DNA of 61,240 nt, from positions 1 to 61,240 of the forward strand of contig JARLJG010000054.1 in NCBI GenBank assembly GCA_031291325.1. Direction: 5' to 3'. A program made the position numbers and the translations under genes. The notes under the pieces were generated by a model that was not told where the DNA came from, made no database searches, and worked only from the letters and a program-made list of their open reading frames with translations. Positions 52,545 to 61,110 of the stretch are shown in pieces (within the stretch, counting starts at the first letter, position 1; every line of letters starts with the position of its first letter). Origin of the DNA: Burkholderiaceae bacterium (lineage in GTDB: Bacteria > Pseudomonadota > Gammaproteobacteria > Burkholderiales > Burkholderiaceae_D).

Positions 52545-53801
52545 TCACAATAATCGGAACGCCAGCGCCGCAACGACGGTCGGCGGCAATGCCGCCAGCA
52601 GCAGGCCCATTGGGCGAATCGCCTCGTCGTCGAAATGAGCGCGCAAGATGGCAATGCCGGCCGGATTCGGCGCATTGGCAATGATGGTCAAGCCGCCACC
52701 TGTGACGGCCCCGGCGACCAGGGCGTACTTGAATCCATCGGACAATCCTTCGACCAGCGAACCGAGGTAAGTCAACGCCGCGTTGTCGGTGAACGCCGTC
52801 AGGATGGCTGCGCCGAAGAATACTTGATCGCCGCTCATGTTCGTCAGCACGGGTCGCAGCCACCATTGCTGTTGCCCGCCCAACACCACCAGTCCGGCCA
52901 GAAAAAAGGCGACCAGCAGCCCTTCGCGCAGAATCAGTCGGTCTTGATAGCGTTGGTAGGCATCAGTCACCCCAAGGAAAAAGAGGAACAGGCCCATGAA
53001 CATCGCCGGATGATGCGCGAAGATCACGACGCCGGCGAGAAATGCCAGGTGAACCGATGCCAACACGCCAGGCACAGGATCGCCGCCGCCTTCGCCTGCC
53101 GGAGACAGTTGACCCAGTTCCCTGCGAAACAGCAGCGTTGCGCCGATTGCGTTCACGACCACTGCGACGGCCGCCTTCCAGCCGAACGCCGACAACATGA
53201 CTGCAATGTCCCAATTCCACGTCCCCGCAACCATCAGCACTGGCGGCGCGGCAAACGACGTCAACGTGCCGCCGATAGAGACATTCACGAACAGCACGCC
53301 AAGCGTCGCATACTTCAAGCGCGACGAAATGCCTTGCCCAAAAAAGCCGTCGGCCAGGATCAGGGCGGCCAGCGTCATGGCCGCTGGCTCGGTGATGAAC
53401 GATCCCAGCAAGGGCACCAGCGACAGCACGACGAAATAGACCCCCATGCTTCCCGGCAGAGGAATGGCGCGAGCGCACAGGCGCACGCCGGCCATTGTAG
53501 TTTGCAGAATCGGGCGCGTGCCCGCCATCACCATGATGACGAAGACGAACATCGGCTCGATGAAATCGCACGAGTCGATGTAATGCGCCGCCGCCTTTTC
53601 GCCATCGATGGCAAACATCGCCACGACCAGCACCAAGGCCCAGAAGCCAAACACCACTTCCACTTCGCCCAGCAAGCGCCACACCCCGGCATGCGTCGGC
53701 TGGGTGCGCGCCAGACGCTCGAAGAACCTGGTGGCGAAGGTGTGCAGGATGGCAATGGCAAACAGCGCCGCACCGATCAGCTCGGTTGCGGTCGGCGTCA
53801 C
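52545..53801 (-). CDS. Putative Na+/H+ antiporter
   Basis: A 418-residue polytopic membrane protein with about 11-12 helices, matching the putative Na+/H+ antiporter family with its GSFITEPAAMTLAALILAD and TSFAAPPVLMVAGTW signatures. It would exchange sodium for protons and help pH or sodium homeostasis. The start is a GTG with GGAGAAT five bases upstream. It lies 88 bp upstream of the large secreted protein on the same strand. Direct transport data for close relatives are limited, so the substrate is an inference. Confidence 0.85.
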   Translation of the reverse strand: MTPTATELIGAALFAIAILHTFATRFFERLARTQPTHAGVWRLLGEVEVVFGFWALVLVVAMFAIDGEKAAAHYIDSCDFIEPMFVFVIMVMAGTRPILQTTMAGVRLCARAIPLPGSMGVYFVVLSLVPLLGSFITEPAAMTLAALILADGFFGQGISSRLKYATLGVLFVNVSIGGTLTSFAAPPVLMVAGTWNWDIAVMLSAFGWKAAVAVVVNAIGATLLFRRELGQLSPAGEGGGDPVPGVLASVHLAFLAGVVIFAHHPAMFMGLFLFFLGVTDAYQRYQDRLILREGLLVAFFLAGLVVLGGQQQWWLRPVLTNMSGDQVFFGAAILTAFTDNAALTYLGSLVEGLSDGFKYALVAGAVTGGGLTIIANAPNPAGIAILRAHFDDEAIRPMGLLLAALPPTVVAALAFRLL

Positions 53802-53951
53802 ACATTCTCCCAGGGGTATCCAAGCGGCTTGAAAGTGAGATGAAAATGTCGAATCATGATGAACGGCAACGCGAGCAAAGCGCCATTATCCTGTAAATCG
53901 CGTCGCTTTGTGGAGAGTTTGGCATCTCACGCGCGCAAAGGCCGTTGCCGC

Positions 53952-54365
53952 CTATTTTACGTCCAACTTCGCCTCTTTGATCGCCTGCGCCAGTTGGGTG
54001 TCGATCTTGATGATGTGATCGAACAGCCAATCGAACAGGAACTGCAACAGGTCGACAGTCAGCTTGACTTCCCCGGCGAGAAACCTCTTTTGCATTTCCA
54101 GGACTTTTGCGGTCAGCTTGTCGTGCTCTTCCTTGTGCGCGGCGTAACCTTCATATTGCATGCGCTGCATCGCGTCTTCTTCCCGCTTGAAATGCGCCTG
54201 CGTGTACTGGACCAGGTCTTCCAGCACGGAATCCAGCACATCCGGCCCCTTGCCCTGGTTCATCGCGTCGTAGACCACGTTCAGCAATTCGACCAAATGC
54301 CGGTGATCGCTATCGATGAAGCGGTTCTTGACTTTTAAATTGTCGTTCCAGAAGAAAATTGGCAT
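53952..54365 (-). CDS. Bacteriohemerythrin
   Basis: A 137-residue hemerythrin-like protein. The di-iron ligands are visible in DSDHRHLVELLN (about residue 20), HFKREEDAM (about residue 57) and AAHKEEHDKL (about residue 73). It binds oxygen at a non-heme di-iron centre and may carry, store or sense it. No extra domain is fused. A NarL-type response regulator gene lies 34 bp upstream on the same strand and may be co-transcribed, and an FNR regulator is nearby, which fits an oxygen-response context. Confidence 0.93.
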   Translation of the reverse strand: MPIFFWNDNLKVKNRFIDSDHRHLVELLNVVYDAMNQGKGPDVLDSVLEDLVQYTQAHFKREEDAMQRMQYEGYAAHKEEHDKLTAKVLEMQKRFLAGEVKLTVDLLQFLFDWLFDHIIKIDTQLAQAIKEAKLDVK

Positions 54366-54399
54366 GATTCGATAAAAGTGTGCGCAATCCAGACAATAA

Positions 54400-55038
54400 T
54401 CAGGTTACCAGTCCATTTTCGGTCGCACAACGCAGCAATTGCGCGTTGTTCCTGGCGCCGGTCTTTTCCAGCACACGGCTGCGGTAGGTGGTCACGGTGC
54501 TGGGATTCAAATGCAGCGTCTCGGCAATCTGCGTCAGGCTTTCTCCCTTGGCAAGCAAGCGCAATATCTCCAGTTCGCGATTCGACAGCGATTCGTATGG
54601 ACTGGCGCCGCCGCCGAGCAAGCCGGCCAGGTTTTCCGCCATGGCCGCACTGATATATTTTCCGCCGGCTGCCACCTTGCGCACCGCCGTCACGAGAATT
54701 GCCGCCTCGCTGCTTTTCGACAGAAAGCCGGACGCGCCCAATTTAAGCGCGCGCACCGCGTAAACATCTTCTGCATACATGCTCAGAATCAACACCGCCA
54801 TGTCGGATTTTTCGCTGCGCAATTGCTTGAGCAACTCCAGTCCGTTCTTGCCGGGCAAGTCGATATCGATCAGCGCCACGTCAAATTCCTGCTCGCGTGC
54901 CAGCCGCACGGTGTCATGCGCATTTCCCGCTTCACCGGTCACCGCGATGTCGTCGGCAGTGCTCAACACCCGCCGGATGCCGTCGCGCACTATTGCGTGA
55001 TCGTCCACCAGCAGCACCTTGATCTTGCCGTCCGCCAT
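54400..55038 (-). CDS. NarL/FixJ-type response regulator
   Basis: A 212-residue two-domain regulator: a receiver domain (about residues 6-125) with the acidic pocket and phospho-Asp in ALIDIDLPGKNG and the conserved Lys in GFLSKSS, then a LuxR/GerE-type helix-turn-helix (about 145-208; SNRELEILRLLAKGESLTQIAETL). No sensor kinase gene lies in the window, so the partner is elsewhere. A perfect FNR box sits about 105 bp upstream. The hemerythrin gene follows 34 bp downstream. Confidence 0.92.
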   Translation of the reverse strand: MADGKIKVLLVDDHAIVRDGIRRVLSTADDIAVTGEAGNAHDTVRLAREQEFDVALIDIDLPGKNGLELLKQLRSEKSDMAVLILSMYAEDVYAVRALKLGASGFLSKSSEAAILVTAVRKVAAGGKYISAAMAENLAGLLGGGASPYESLSNRELEILRLLAKGESLTQIAETLHLNPSTVTTYRSRVLEKTGARNNAQLLRCATENGLVT

Positions 55039-55140
55039 CCGTTATCCTTCCCAACCCGCAAAGCACATCGATTTTCTCGATATTCCCCGGCATTGCGCAA
55101 AAACGCAGACCTAGCTTACCCCTTGGCCGACATCCGCCAA

Positions 55141-55154
55141 TTGATTTACATCAA
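55141..55154. promoter_or_regulatory. Perfect FNR box upstream of the response regulator
   Basis: TTGATTTACATCAA matches the FNR consensus TTGAT-N4-ATCAA at all ten defined bases. It lies in the 416-bp divergent gap between the response regulator and fnr genes. Read toward the response regulator, a weak -10 (TAAGCT) falls at the class II distance; read toward fnr, none does. No gene is visible in the rest of 55039-55454. Confidence 0.7.
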
Positions 55155-55454
55155 TTGAATGACGATCAGCCATCAACCATGCGCACTGTCGCATGGGACG
55201 ATGCGTAGGGGAAACCCTACAGGCGATCCCAGGAGTTCCGTTACACGAATCTGCAACTTTCATCGATTGCGCGATCACCGCGCTTGAACGATACTGTTTG
55301 CATAAAGAGCCCTCTGAAAATCGCAGAGCCTGACTAGGAGCGCGGCATATTTTCAGTGCGCGGCAGACTGATAAAGATGCCGAAAAATCAAACACGAGAT
55401 CGGTCGAAATTCCCCGTAGGAATTTTTTATAATCAATCCAATGACGAGAAAATC

Positions 55455-56222
55455 ATGCCGCAATTCGTTCATCTCGACTCCACGCCTTCACCGCTACACA
55501 AATCGCCGCACCCGGTAGATACTCGCAGCCGTTGCACCAATTGCGCGATGCAACAGCGTTGCCTTCCGTCCGGCTTGAGCGAAACCGATACCAGGCGTCT
55601 CGACAGTATCATGGTTCGCCACCGCGTCTGGCGCAACGACTTGCTGTACCGGATGGGAGATCGTTTCGCCAGCATCTATGTGATCCGATTGGGTCATTTC
55701 AAGACCTATCAGGTCAATGCAGAAGGGGTCGAACAAATCACAGGCTTCCCGATGAGCGGCGACTTTCTCGGCATGGACGCCATCGGCGCCGGATGCCACC
55801 CGTCGTTTGCGGTGGCGCTGGAAGATAGCGAACTGTGCGAAATCCCGTTCGCGCGCCTGGAAACGCTTTTTTCCGAAATGCCGGCGCTGCTGCGCCGCTT
55901 TCATCGTTCGCTAGGGCAGGAAATTTCGCGCGAGCAAAATTCGATGCTGTTGATGGGGAATTTGCGGGCGGAACAGCGGTTTGCCTCGTTTCTGGTCAAC
56001 GTCTCGCGCAATTACCGGGCGCGCGGCTTTTCGCCGACCAGCTTCGTGCTGCGCATGACGCGCCAGGATATCGGCAATTACCTTGGCTTGACCATAGAAA
56101 GCATCAGCCGTCTGCTGACCAAATTCGCCCGCATCGGTTGGATCAGGGTCAACCAGCGAGAAATCGAATTGCTCGACCTGCCACGGCTTACGTCTTTGGT
56201 AACGCAAAAGAGCTGTTACTAA
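55455..56222 (+). CDS. fnr: FNR-type oxygen-sensing transcriptional regulator
   Basis: A 255-residue CRP/FNR-family regulator carrying the FNR iron-sulfur cysteines: Cys27, Cys30 and Cys36 in CTNCAMQQRC, and Cys128 in LEDSELCEIPF. It has a cyclic-nucleotide-like sensor fold and a C-terminal winged helix (about 190-235) whose recognition helix contains ESISRLL, the E-x-x-S-R pattern of FNR binding TTGAT-N4-ATCAA. It therefore senses oxygen through a [4Fe-4S] cluster and activates anaerobic genes. The ATG at 55455 is preferred over one 33 codons upstream because the cluster region starts just after it. Candidate targets with matching boxes lie at 49.8 and 55.1 kb. Confidence 0.92.
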   Translation: MPQFVHLDSTPSPLHKSPHPVDTRSRCTNCAMQQRCLPSGLSETDTRRLDSIMVRHRVWRNDLLYRMGDRFASIYVIRLGHFKTYQVNAEGVEQITGFPMSGDFLGMDAIGAGCHPSFAVALEDSELCEIPFARLETLFSEMPALLRRFHRSLGQEISREQNSMLLMGNLRAEQRFASFLVNVSRNYRARGFSPTSFVLRMTRQDIGNYLGLTIESISRLLTKFARIGWIRVNQREIELLDLPRLTSLVTQKSCY

Positions 56223-56251
56223 TAGTCATAACGCGCGAGTTATCGTAACAA

Positions 56252-56287
56252 TGCACACAAAATAGTGCAGCGCACCAAAAATGCACG
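56252..56287. promoter_or_regulatory. NtrC-like enhancer elements upstream of the second amt
   Basis: TGCAC-N8-GTGCA (56252-56269) and GCACCAAAAATGCACG (56272-56287) resemble the NtrC palindrome. They lie about 100-140 bp before the sigma-54 promoter start site, a normal enhancer distance. The match is approximate. Confidence 0.45.
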
Positions 56288-56366
56288 CCGGGGCCTCGTC
56301 GATCCCGGCTGCACACTACGCCTCCTCGACATAGGACACGCCAAATGCGTGCCAAGTCTTCCCTTG

Positions 56367-56382
56367 TGGCACAAATAATGCT
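56367..56382 (+). promoter_or_regulatory. Sigma-54 promoter of the second amt gene
   Basis: TGGCACAAATAATGCT has the conserved GG (56368-56369) and GC (56380-56381) separated by exactly 10 bases, the -24/-12 spacing of sigma-54 promoters. Transcription would start near 56392, leaving a 54-nt leader before the GTG start. Confidence 0.75.
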
Positions 56383-56445
56383 TATCGCCAATATCATGCG
56401 ATGCATTCCATCGTGCGGTGCGCCAATAACTACAAGGAGAATCCT

Positions 56446-57909
56446 GTGAGAACACAACAAATAGTCGCTCGGTTTTTACTCGTTAGTGTATTTCTCGGCG
56501 CCATCGGCCCGGTCTGCGCGCAAGAGTCCGGCGCGCCCGCCACAGCGGCCGTCGATTCCAGTGCCACCGTCGCCACGCCCGCCAAGCAGGACAGCGCGGC
56601 GGCAAGCCCCCAGGCCAGCCCTGCGGCGGCGGCGACGCCGGCAGCTAGTCCCGTGCCGGTCGCCGCGCCGATTACCACCCCAACCCTGGTCGATGCCTCT
56701 AAAATCAATGCCGGCGACACCGCCTGGATGTTAAGCGCGACCGCCCTGGTGCTGTTGATGACCATTCCCGGCCTGGCCTTGTTCTATGCCGGCATGGTGC
56801 GCAAGAAAAACGTGCTGGGCACGATGGCCCACAGTTTTGCCACCACCTGCGTGGTGACGATCTTGTGGGTAGTGGTCGGCTACAGCCTGGCATTCATGCC
56901 GGGAAGCGGATTCCTCGGCAGCCTCGAACGCGTGATGCTGCACGGCATGGAATTCCTCAAGGACGCAGGCAAGATAAGCGTGCATCACGTGGCCCCGACG
57001 ATTCCGGAAAGCGTATTCATGATGTTTCAGATGACCTTCGCCATCATCACCCCGGCTTTGATTACCGGCGCGATCGCCGAACGCATGAAATTTTCCGCCT
57101 TGCTTTGTTTCATTGCGCTTTGGTCGCTGTTGGTGTACGTGCCGGTCGCGCACTGGGTCTGGGAACCGACCGGCTGGCTGGCCGCCAAAGGCGTGCTCGA
57201 TTTTGCCGGCGGCACCGTGGTGCATATCAACGCCGGCATCTCGGGTCTGGTCGCCGCGCTGATTCTCAGGCCGCGCGCCGGCTTCGGCAAGGAATCGATG
57301 GCGCCGCATAATCTGGTGCTGACCGTCATCGGCGCATCGCTGCTGTGGGTCGGCTGGTTCGGCTTCAATGCCGGTTCTGCCGGCGCGGCGGACGGACGCG
57401 CCGGCATGGCCATGCTGGTTACCCAGTTCGCGACGGCAGTGGCGGCGCTCGCCTGGATGGCGGTCGAATGGATCCGGCGCGGCAAACCCTCGGTATTGGG
57501 CCTGGTGTCGGGCGCGGTGTCCGGCCTGGTTGCCATCACCCCCGCGTCCGGCTTTGTCGATGTCACCGGCGCGCTGGTGATTGGACTCGCCGCCGGGGTG
57601 ATCTGCTATTGGGGAGCGACCTCGCTGAAGTCGAAATTCGGCTACGACGATTCGCTCGACGTATTCGGCGTGCATGCCATCGGCGGCATCATCGGCGCGC
57701 TGCTGACCGGCGTTTTTGCGGTCAAAGCGATCGGCGGCGTGGATGGCAGCATCCTCACGCAGGCAATCGGCGTGGGGTCGACCATCGTGTATGCGGGTGT
57801 CATGACGGCCATCATTTTGGTGGTGGTCGAACTGACGGTCGGCTTGCGCCTGAAGCCGGAAGACGAGCGCGAAGGCCTCGATCTGGCCCAACATGGGGAG
57901 CAGGCATAA
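56446..57909 (+). CDS. amt: Ammonium transporter with cleavable signal peptide (Amt family)
   Basis: A 487-residue Amt protein with a signal peptide (about residues 1-27, ending VCAQ) and an Ala/Pro-rich periplasmic stretch (about 30-85) before 11 channel helices. The second half has GGTVVHINAGISGLVAAL and FGVHAIGGIIGALLTGVFA, with the pore histidines. AAGGAG precedes the GTG start; an ATG 15 codons earlier lacks a ribosome site. A sigma-54 promoter and NtrC-like sites point to nitrogen-limited expression. Its TAA overlaps the ATG of the next gene, so both are coupled. It is a distinct paralogue of the Amt at 21.7 kb. Confidence 0.93.
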   Translation: MRTQQIVARFLLVSVFLGAIGPVCAQESGAPATAAVDSSATVATPAKQDSAAASPQASPAAAATPAASPVPVAAPITTPTLVDASKINAGDTAWMLSATALVLLMTIPGLALFYAGMVRKKNVLGTMAHSFATTCVVTILWVVVGYSLAFMPGSGFLGSLERVMLHGMEFLKDAGKISVHHVAPTIPESVFMMFQMTFAIITPALITGAIAERMKFSALLCFIALWSLLVYVPVAHWVWEPTGWLAAKGVLDFAGGTVVHINAGISGLVAALILRPRAGFGKESMAPHNLVLTVIGASLLWVGWFGFNAGSAGAADGRAGMAMLVTQFATAVAALAWMAVEWIRRGKPSVLGLVSGAVSGLVAITPASGFVDVTGALVIGLAAGVICYWGATSLKSKFGYDDSLDVFGVHAIGGIIGALLTGVFAVKAIGGVDGSILTQAIGVGSTIVYAGVMTAIILVVVELTVGLRLKPEDEREGLDLAQHGEQA

Positions 57910-58283
57910 TGCAGGCGCATCACCTAGTCGCCGCCTCTGCGAAAGAGAACCAGGCGTTCGCGTTGATGTCCCGGCTGCATGTGGCGCTGCGGCGGCAGAC
58001 GCAGCGCATCATCGACATCGAATACATGCGGATGAGCCCGGATTATTGCCGCCATGTGCTGGACCTGGCCGCGCAATCGACGCTCCCCGATATCCACGAA
58101 CTCGGGATCAAGATCGAGGATCTTTACTTCGGCGCGAACGGCCTGTTTGTCGCGCCTGCCGGCAAACTGGCGGCGGATGTCGCCGACCACGATGCGTCGG
58201 CGCAGCACGGCAGCGCAAATCCGCCGCACGACGCCCCGGTCGAATCCCAGCCCAAGGCTGGCTACGTGGGGCGCTTGCGCTAG
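57909..58283 (+). CDS. Small unknown protein translationally coupled to amt
   Basis: A 124-residue soluble protein starting at the ATG that overlaps the amt stop (TAATG). The first 90 residues look helical and globular (for example LMSRLHVALRRQTQRIIDIE and LPDIHELGIKIEDLYFGANG); the tail is Ala/His/Pro-rich and probably disordered. I do not recognise a family. It is not a PII/GlnK protein, which usually accompanies amtB. The coupling suggests a regulator or partner of the transporter, but this is inference. A longer open frame runs upstream inside amt and is not used. Confidence 0.7.
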   Translation: MQAHHLVAASAKENQAFALMSRLHVALRRQTQRIIDIEYMRMSPDYCRHVLDLAAQSTLPDIHELGIKIEDLYFGANGLFVAPAGKLAADVADHDASAQHGSANPPHDAPVESQPKAGYVGRLR

Positions 58284-58528
58284 CGACAAGGCAGGCCCAA
58301 GGGGGGTTGTCAGGACCGGCGACGGTCTTTCCCCTTGCTCCCCACACTCCGCCTACGCGGCCCGCCCCTCCCCTCTCCCACATGTGGACGAGGGGAGCAA
58401 AACCGCCCTCCAGCCTCGGTTGCATTGCCCAATATGCTATATTCCGGCATGGTAAAAATTTCCTGCCAATGCAATTCTGCAATCCAGACGTCAATCGGCA
58501 CAACCTTCAAACGATATTGCTTGCAAAC

Positions 58529-59851
58529 ATGACCACCCAATTGCCACATTCATTGCGACACCTGCCCACTGCTAAACTCTTCAAGAAAGGCGACGTATTC
58601 GTCCTGTTTGGAGAGCTATTCGGTCGCGGTTACGCCAACGGCTTGATCGACGAAGCGCGCAAGGCCGGCATGACCATCGTCGGCGTGACCGTTGGCCGGC
58701 GCGACGACAACGACGTCTTGCGCGCCCTCAACGCCGAAGAACTGGCCCAGGCCGAAACCGACCTCGGCGGCAAAATCGTCAACGTGCCGCTGATGGCCGG
58801 CTTCAACCTCGACGCACCCGCCGGACAGCCGACACCGACCGATCTGGTCAACCAGATGACGCTGGCAAGTTGGCAGACCGACAAGCTCGACTGGCCTTAC
58901 GTCGAACAATGCCGCGCCCTCGGCACCAAGCGCTTCACCGATTCGGTGGCGCAGGCGATGGCCGAACTGGACACGCTGATCCCGGACGGCGCCAACGTCT
59001 ACTTCGCGCACACGATGGCTGGCGGCATCCCCAAGGCCAAGGTATTCCTGGCGATCGCCAACCGCATCTACAAGGGCCGGGGCGCGCGCTTCATGTCGTC
59101 GCAGGCGCTGATCGATTCCGACCTCGGCAAGCTGATCCTGGCCAACTTCGACGAGGTAACGGCCAACACTTTCCGGCACTTGATCGACGGCAGCGCCGCC
59201 ATCCGCGCGCGTGTCGAAAAAACCGGCGGCCAGGTGCGCTATTCGGCCTACGGCTATCACGGCACCGAAGTCTTGATCGACGGCAGCTATCAGTGGCAAA
59301 CCTACACCAACTACACGCAGGGCTACGCCAAGATGGGCCTGGAGCGCATCGCGCAAGAAGCGTGGGCCAAGGGCATCAAGGCGACGGTATTCAACTGCCC
59401 GGAAATCCGCACCAATTCGTCCGACATCTTCGTCGGCGTCGAATTGTCGCTGTTCCCGCTGCTGGCGGCGCTGAAAAAAGAAGGCGACGGCGCCTGGGTC
59501 GAGACCCAATGGCAAGCCTGCCAAGCCCTGCTGCAGGATGGCACATCGGTCGAGGATTTGCTGCAAAAAGTCGACAGCTACCTGGTCAGCGACACCATGA
59601 CCGCGCTGCGCGACTTCGCCGCCTGGCCGATGCCCAACAACGAAGCGCTGGCCGAAATCATGATCGGCCTATCCGACGAACTCACCCACCTGCACCGCGA
59701 CCGCAAGGAACTCGTCATCGGCCATCTGAGCGCCTTGGTGCTGGAAGCCACCGGCCCGCTGATTTTCTTCGGCATGACCGAGCCGGAAGCGGCGGTGCAG
59801 TGGTTGAATCACGATGTGGTGGCGAAGCAGCTTATTGCGTTGCATTCGTAA
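58529..59851 (+). CDS. Putative NAD(P)-dependent reductase, possibly FabMG-type enoyl-ACP reductase
   Basis: A 440-residue protein with an N-terminal Rossmann-like segment, VLFGELFGRGYANGLI, containing G-x3-G-x-G as in short-chain dehydrogenases, followed by VGVTVGRRD. Later blocks FAHTMAGGIPKAK, MSSQALIDSDLG and SAYGYHGTEVLIDG are strongly patterned but I cannot place them with certainty. From memory, the length and N-terminus fit the FabMG enoyl-ACP reductase family known from triclosan-resistance screens. No signal or membrane helix is present. The start has no clear ribosome site; an ATG at 58469 is possible. Confidence 0.5.
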   Translation: MTTQLPHSLRHLPTAKLFKKGDVFVLFGELFGRGYANGLIDEARKAGMTIVGVTVGRRDDNDVLRALNAEELAQAETDLGGKIVNVPLMAGFNLDAPAGQPTPTDLVNQMTLASWQTDKLDWPYVEQCRALGTKRFTDSVAQAMAELDTLIPDGANVYFAHTMAGGIPKAKVFLAIANRIYKGRGARFMSSQALIDSDLGKLILANFDEVTANTFRHLIDGSAAIRARVEKTGGQVRYSAYGYHGTEVLIDGSYQWQTYTNYTQGYAKMGLERIAQEAWAKGIKATVFNCPEIRTNSSDIFVGVELSLFPLLAALKKEGDGAWVETQWQACQALLQDGTSVEDLLQKVDSYLVSDTMTALRDFAAWPMPNNEALAEIMIGLSDELTHLHRDRKELVIGHLSALVLEATGPLIFFGMTEPEAAVQWLNHDVVAKQLIALHS

Positions 59852-59857
59852 GACCTC

Positions 59858-59915
59858 TCTCGCCCGCCGCTGGCGTTCGCTGGTTAAGTCCCATCTCCCA
59901 CAAGCGGGCGAGGAG
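59858..59915. repeat. Imperfect inverted repeat after the reductase gene
   Basis: CTCTCTCGCCCGC near 59858 and GCGGGCGAGGAGAG near 59902 form an imperfect hairpin a few bases past the stop codon. It may end the transcript and is similar in style to other GC-rich hairpins between genes here. Confidence 0.5.
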
Positions 59916-60022
59916 AGAAAACCAACTTGGTGCCTGGGTATAAAGGCGCGGCGACCCTACCCGAGTTGCGATGACACTTCAATCGACGCACAATAGAGTC
60001 ATATTTGATGCTAGAGGCTCGC

Positions 60023-60217
60023 ATGAGAACGACCGTCACGATCGATGATGACCTGTACAAAAAGGCGCTGGAAGTAGCCGACCCCTCTATGGACAAGGCC
60101 GACATCTTCCGGGAAGCAATGAAGGCTTTCATTCGGGTACAGGTGGGCAAGCGTCTTGCTGCGTTGGGTGGCTCTATGACTAAGATGCAGGGCGTGCCTC
60201 GACGCCGGGAACGGTGA
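60023..60217 (+). CDS. VapB-like type II antitoxin, orphan
   Basis: A 64-residue protein with the N-terminal ribbon-helix-helix-like VapB pattern [19 protein letters not shown] and a short basic C-terminus. Such antitoxins bind operator DNA and neutralise a PIN-domain VapC RNase. No VapC follows: the next 80 bp hold only a 33-codon overlapping frame without PIN motifs. So it is either a remnant of a lost toxin-antitoxin pair or a stand-alone regulator. The ATG at 60023 is preferred over one six codons upstream. Confidence 0.7.
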   Translation: MRTTVTIDDDLYKKALEVADPSMDKADIFREAMKAFIRVQVGKRLAALGGSMTKMQGVPRRRER

Positions 60218-60301
60218 GGGAATATTTTGTTGGCGTGACGTGCAGTAACCGCGTGGGCAGAAAATCTGCCCGCGCTTGGCTGAAGGACACTAGGAGAATT
60301 C

Positions 60302-61054
60302 ATGACCAAAGATAGGCTGCCGAAATCACATCCGAGGCTTCGTTTGCCACACCAGCCTAATCTTGTAATTGCCGTCGTGGTGTTTGTCAGTGGCTTTTTG
60401 GCTATCAAATATAATTTTCCTACTGTTGCTGGTTGCACCACGCTTGCCGGATCGCTATTTGGCGCCGGTGCTGCCTTCATCGGCGCTTGGGTTGCGGATC
60501 GAAATCGCATGACTACAGAAGAAAGCGAGAGGTCAAAGCATCAAGAAGCTGCGATCAAATTTTTGGCTCCTGAGCTTGCTCGAATAGCTGGTCGGTTAGT
60601 TCACATATTGGACCGCGCTACGGTCAATTTCAGCGTAGAGTCAGTCAAGCTGGGTAACCCACAACTGGCAGTAATAGGAACCAACGATTCCGCTGTTACT
60701 TTTAAGGTGCCTCAACCCATTCTTTTCCCATCCGCGCCGGCATTTCGTGATTTGGCAACGGAGGATGCAACGATGCTTGTAAATTTTTATGATTCGTTAC
60801 GTGAAATATCGGGGGCGGTCGAAGATTGGAGCGAAGGAAAAATTCCTTGGGACGTCAATGCCTTCAACGTGTTAATGCATATGGCAAGACAAAGTGCTCA
60901 GCTTGGAACCATCGCTGTTAATCGATTTTGCCCAGAAATTCAGTACAGTCCGTTGATGCCAGCGAGCGGAAAATTGATCGAGCGGCTTCAGAAATCCATA
61001 ACACATGTCGACGACGTTTTGAAGATTCACATCGACCGTCTTAACAAAAAATGA
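60302..61054 (+). CDS. Unknown membrane-anchored protein of lower GC content
   Basis: A 250-residue protein with two N-terminal membrane helices (about residues 20-36 and 45-66) separated by a short loop, then a cytoplasmic helical domain (about 75-250) with no motif I recognise. GGAGAATTC precedes the ATG. Its GC content and codon use look clearly lower than the rest of the window, suggesting recent acquisition. The pattern of two helices plus a charged domain recalls small membrane effector or sensor proteins, but no function can be given. Confidence 0.75.
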   Translation: MTKDRLPKSHPRLRLPHQPNLVIAVVVFVSGFLAIKYNFPTVAGCTTLAGSLFGAGAAFIGAWVADRNRMTTEESERSKHQEAAIKFLAPELARIAGRLVHILDRATVNFSVESVKLGNPQLAVIGTNDSAVTFKVPQPILFPSAPAFRDLATEDATMLVNFYDSLREISGAVEDWSEGKIPWDVNAFNVLMHMARQSAQLGTIAVNRFCPEIQYSPLMPASGKLIERLQKSITHVDDVLKIHIDRLNKK

Positions 61055-61110
61055 CATATTGCAGCAAGTGTCGCTTGGGCTATCGGATGCATTTGTAGGG
61101 TGGAAAAGCG

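Noticed and set aside
57345-57908. Upstream part of the frame that contains the small gene after amt
   Set aside because: It lies entirely inside amt in another phase; only the part after the TAATG junction has coding character.
60213-60313. VapC toxin downstream of the VapB-like gene
   Set aside because: The overlapping 33-codon frame has no PIN-domain acidic motif and is far too short.
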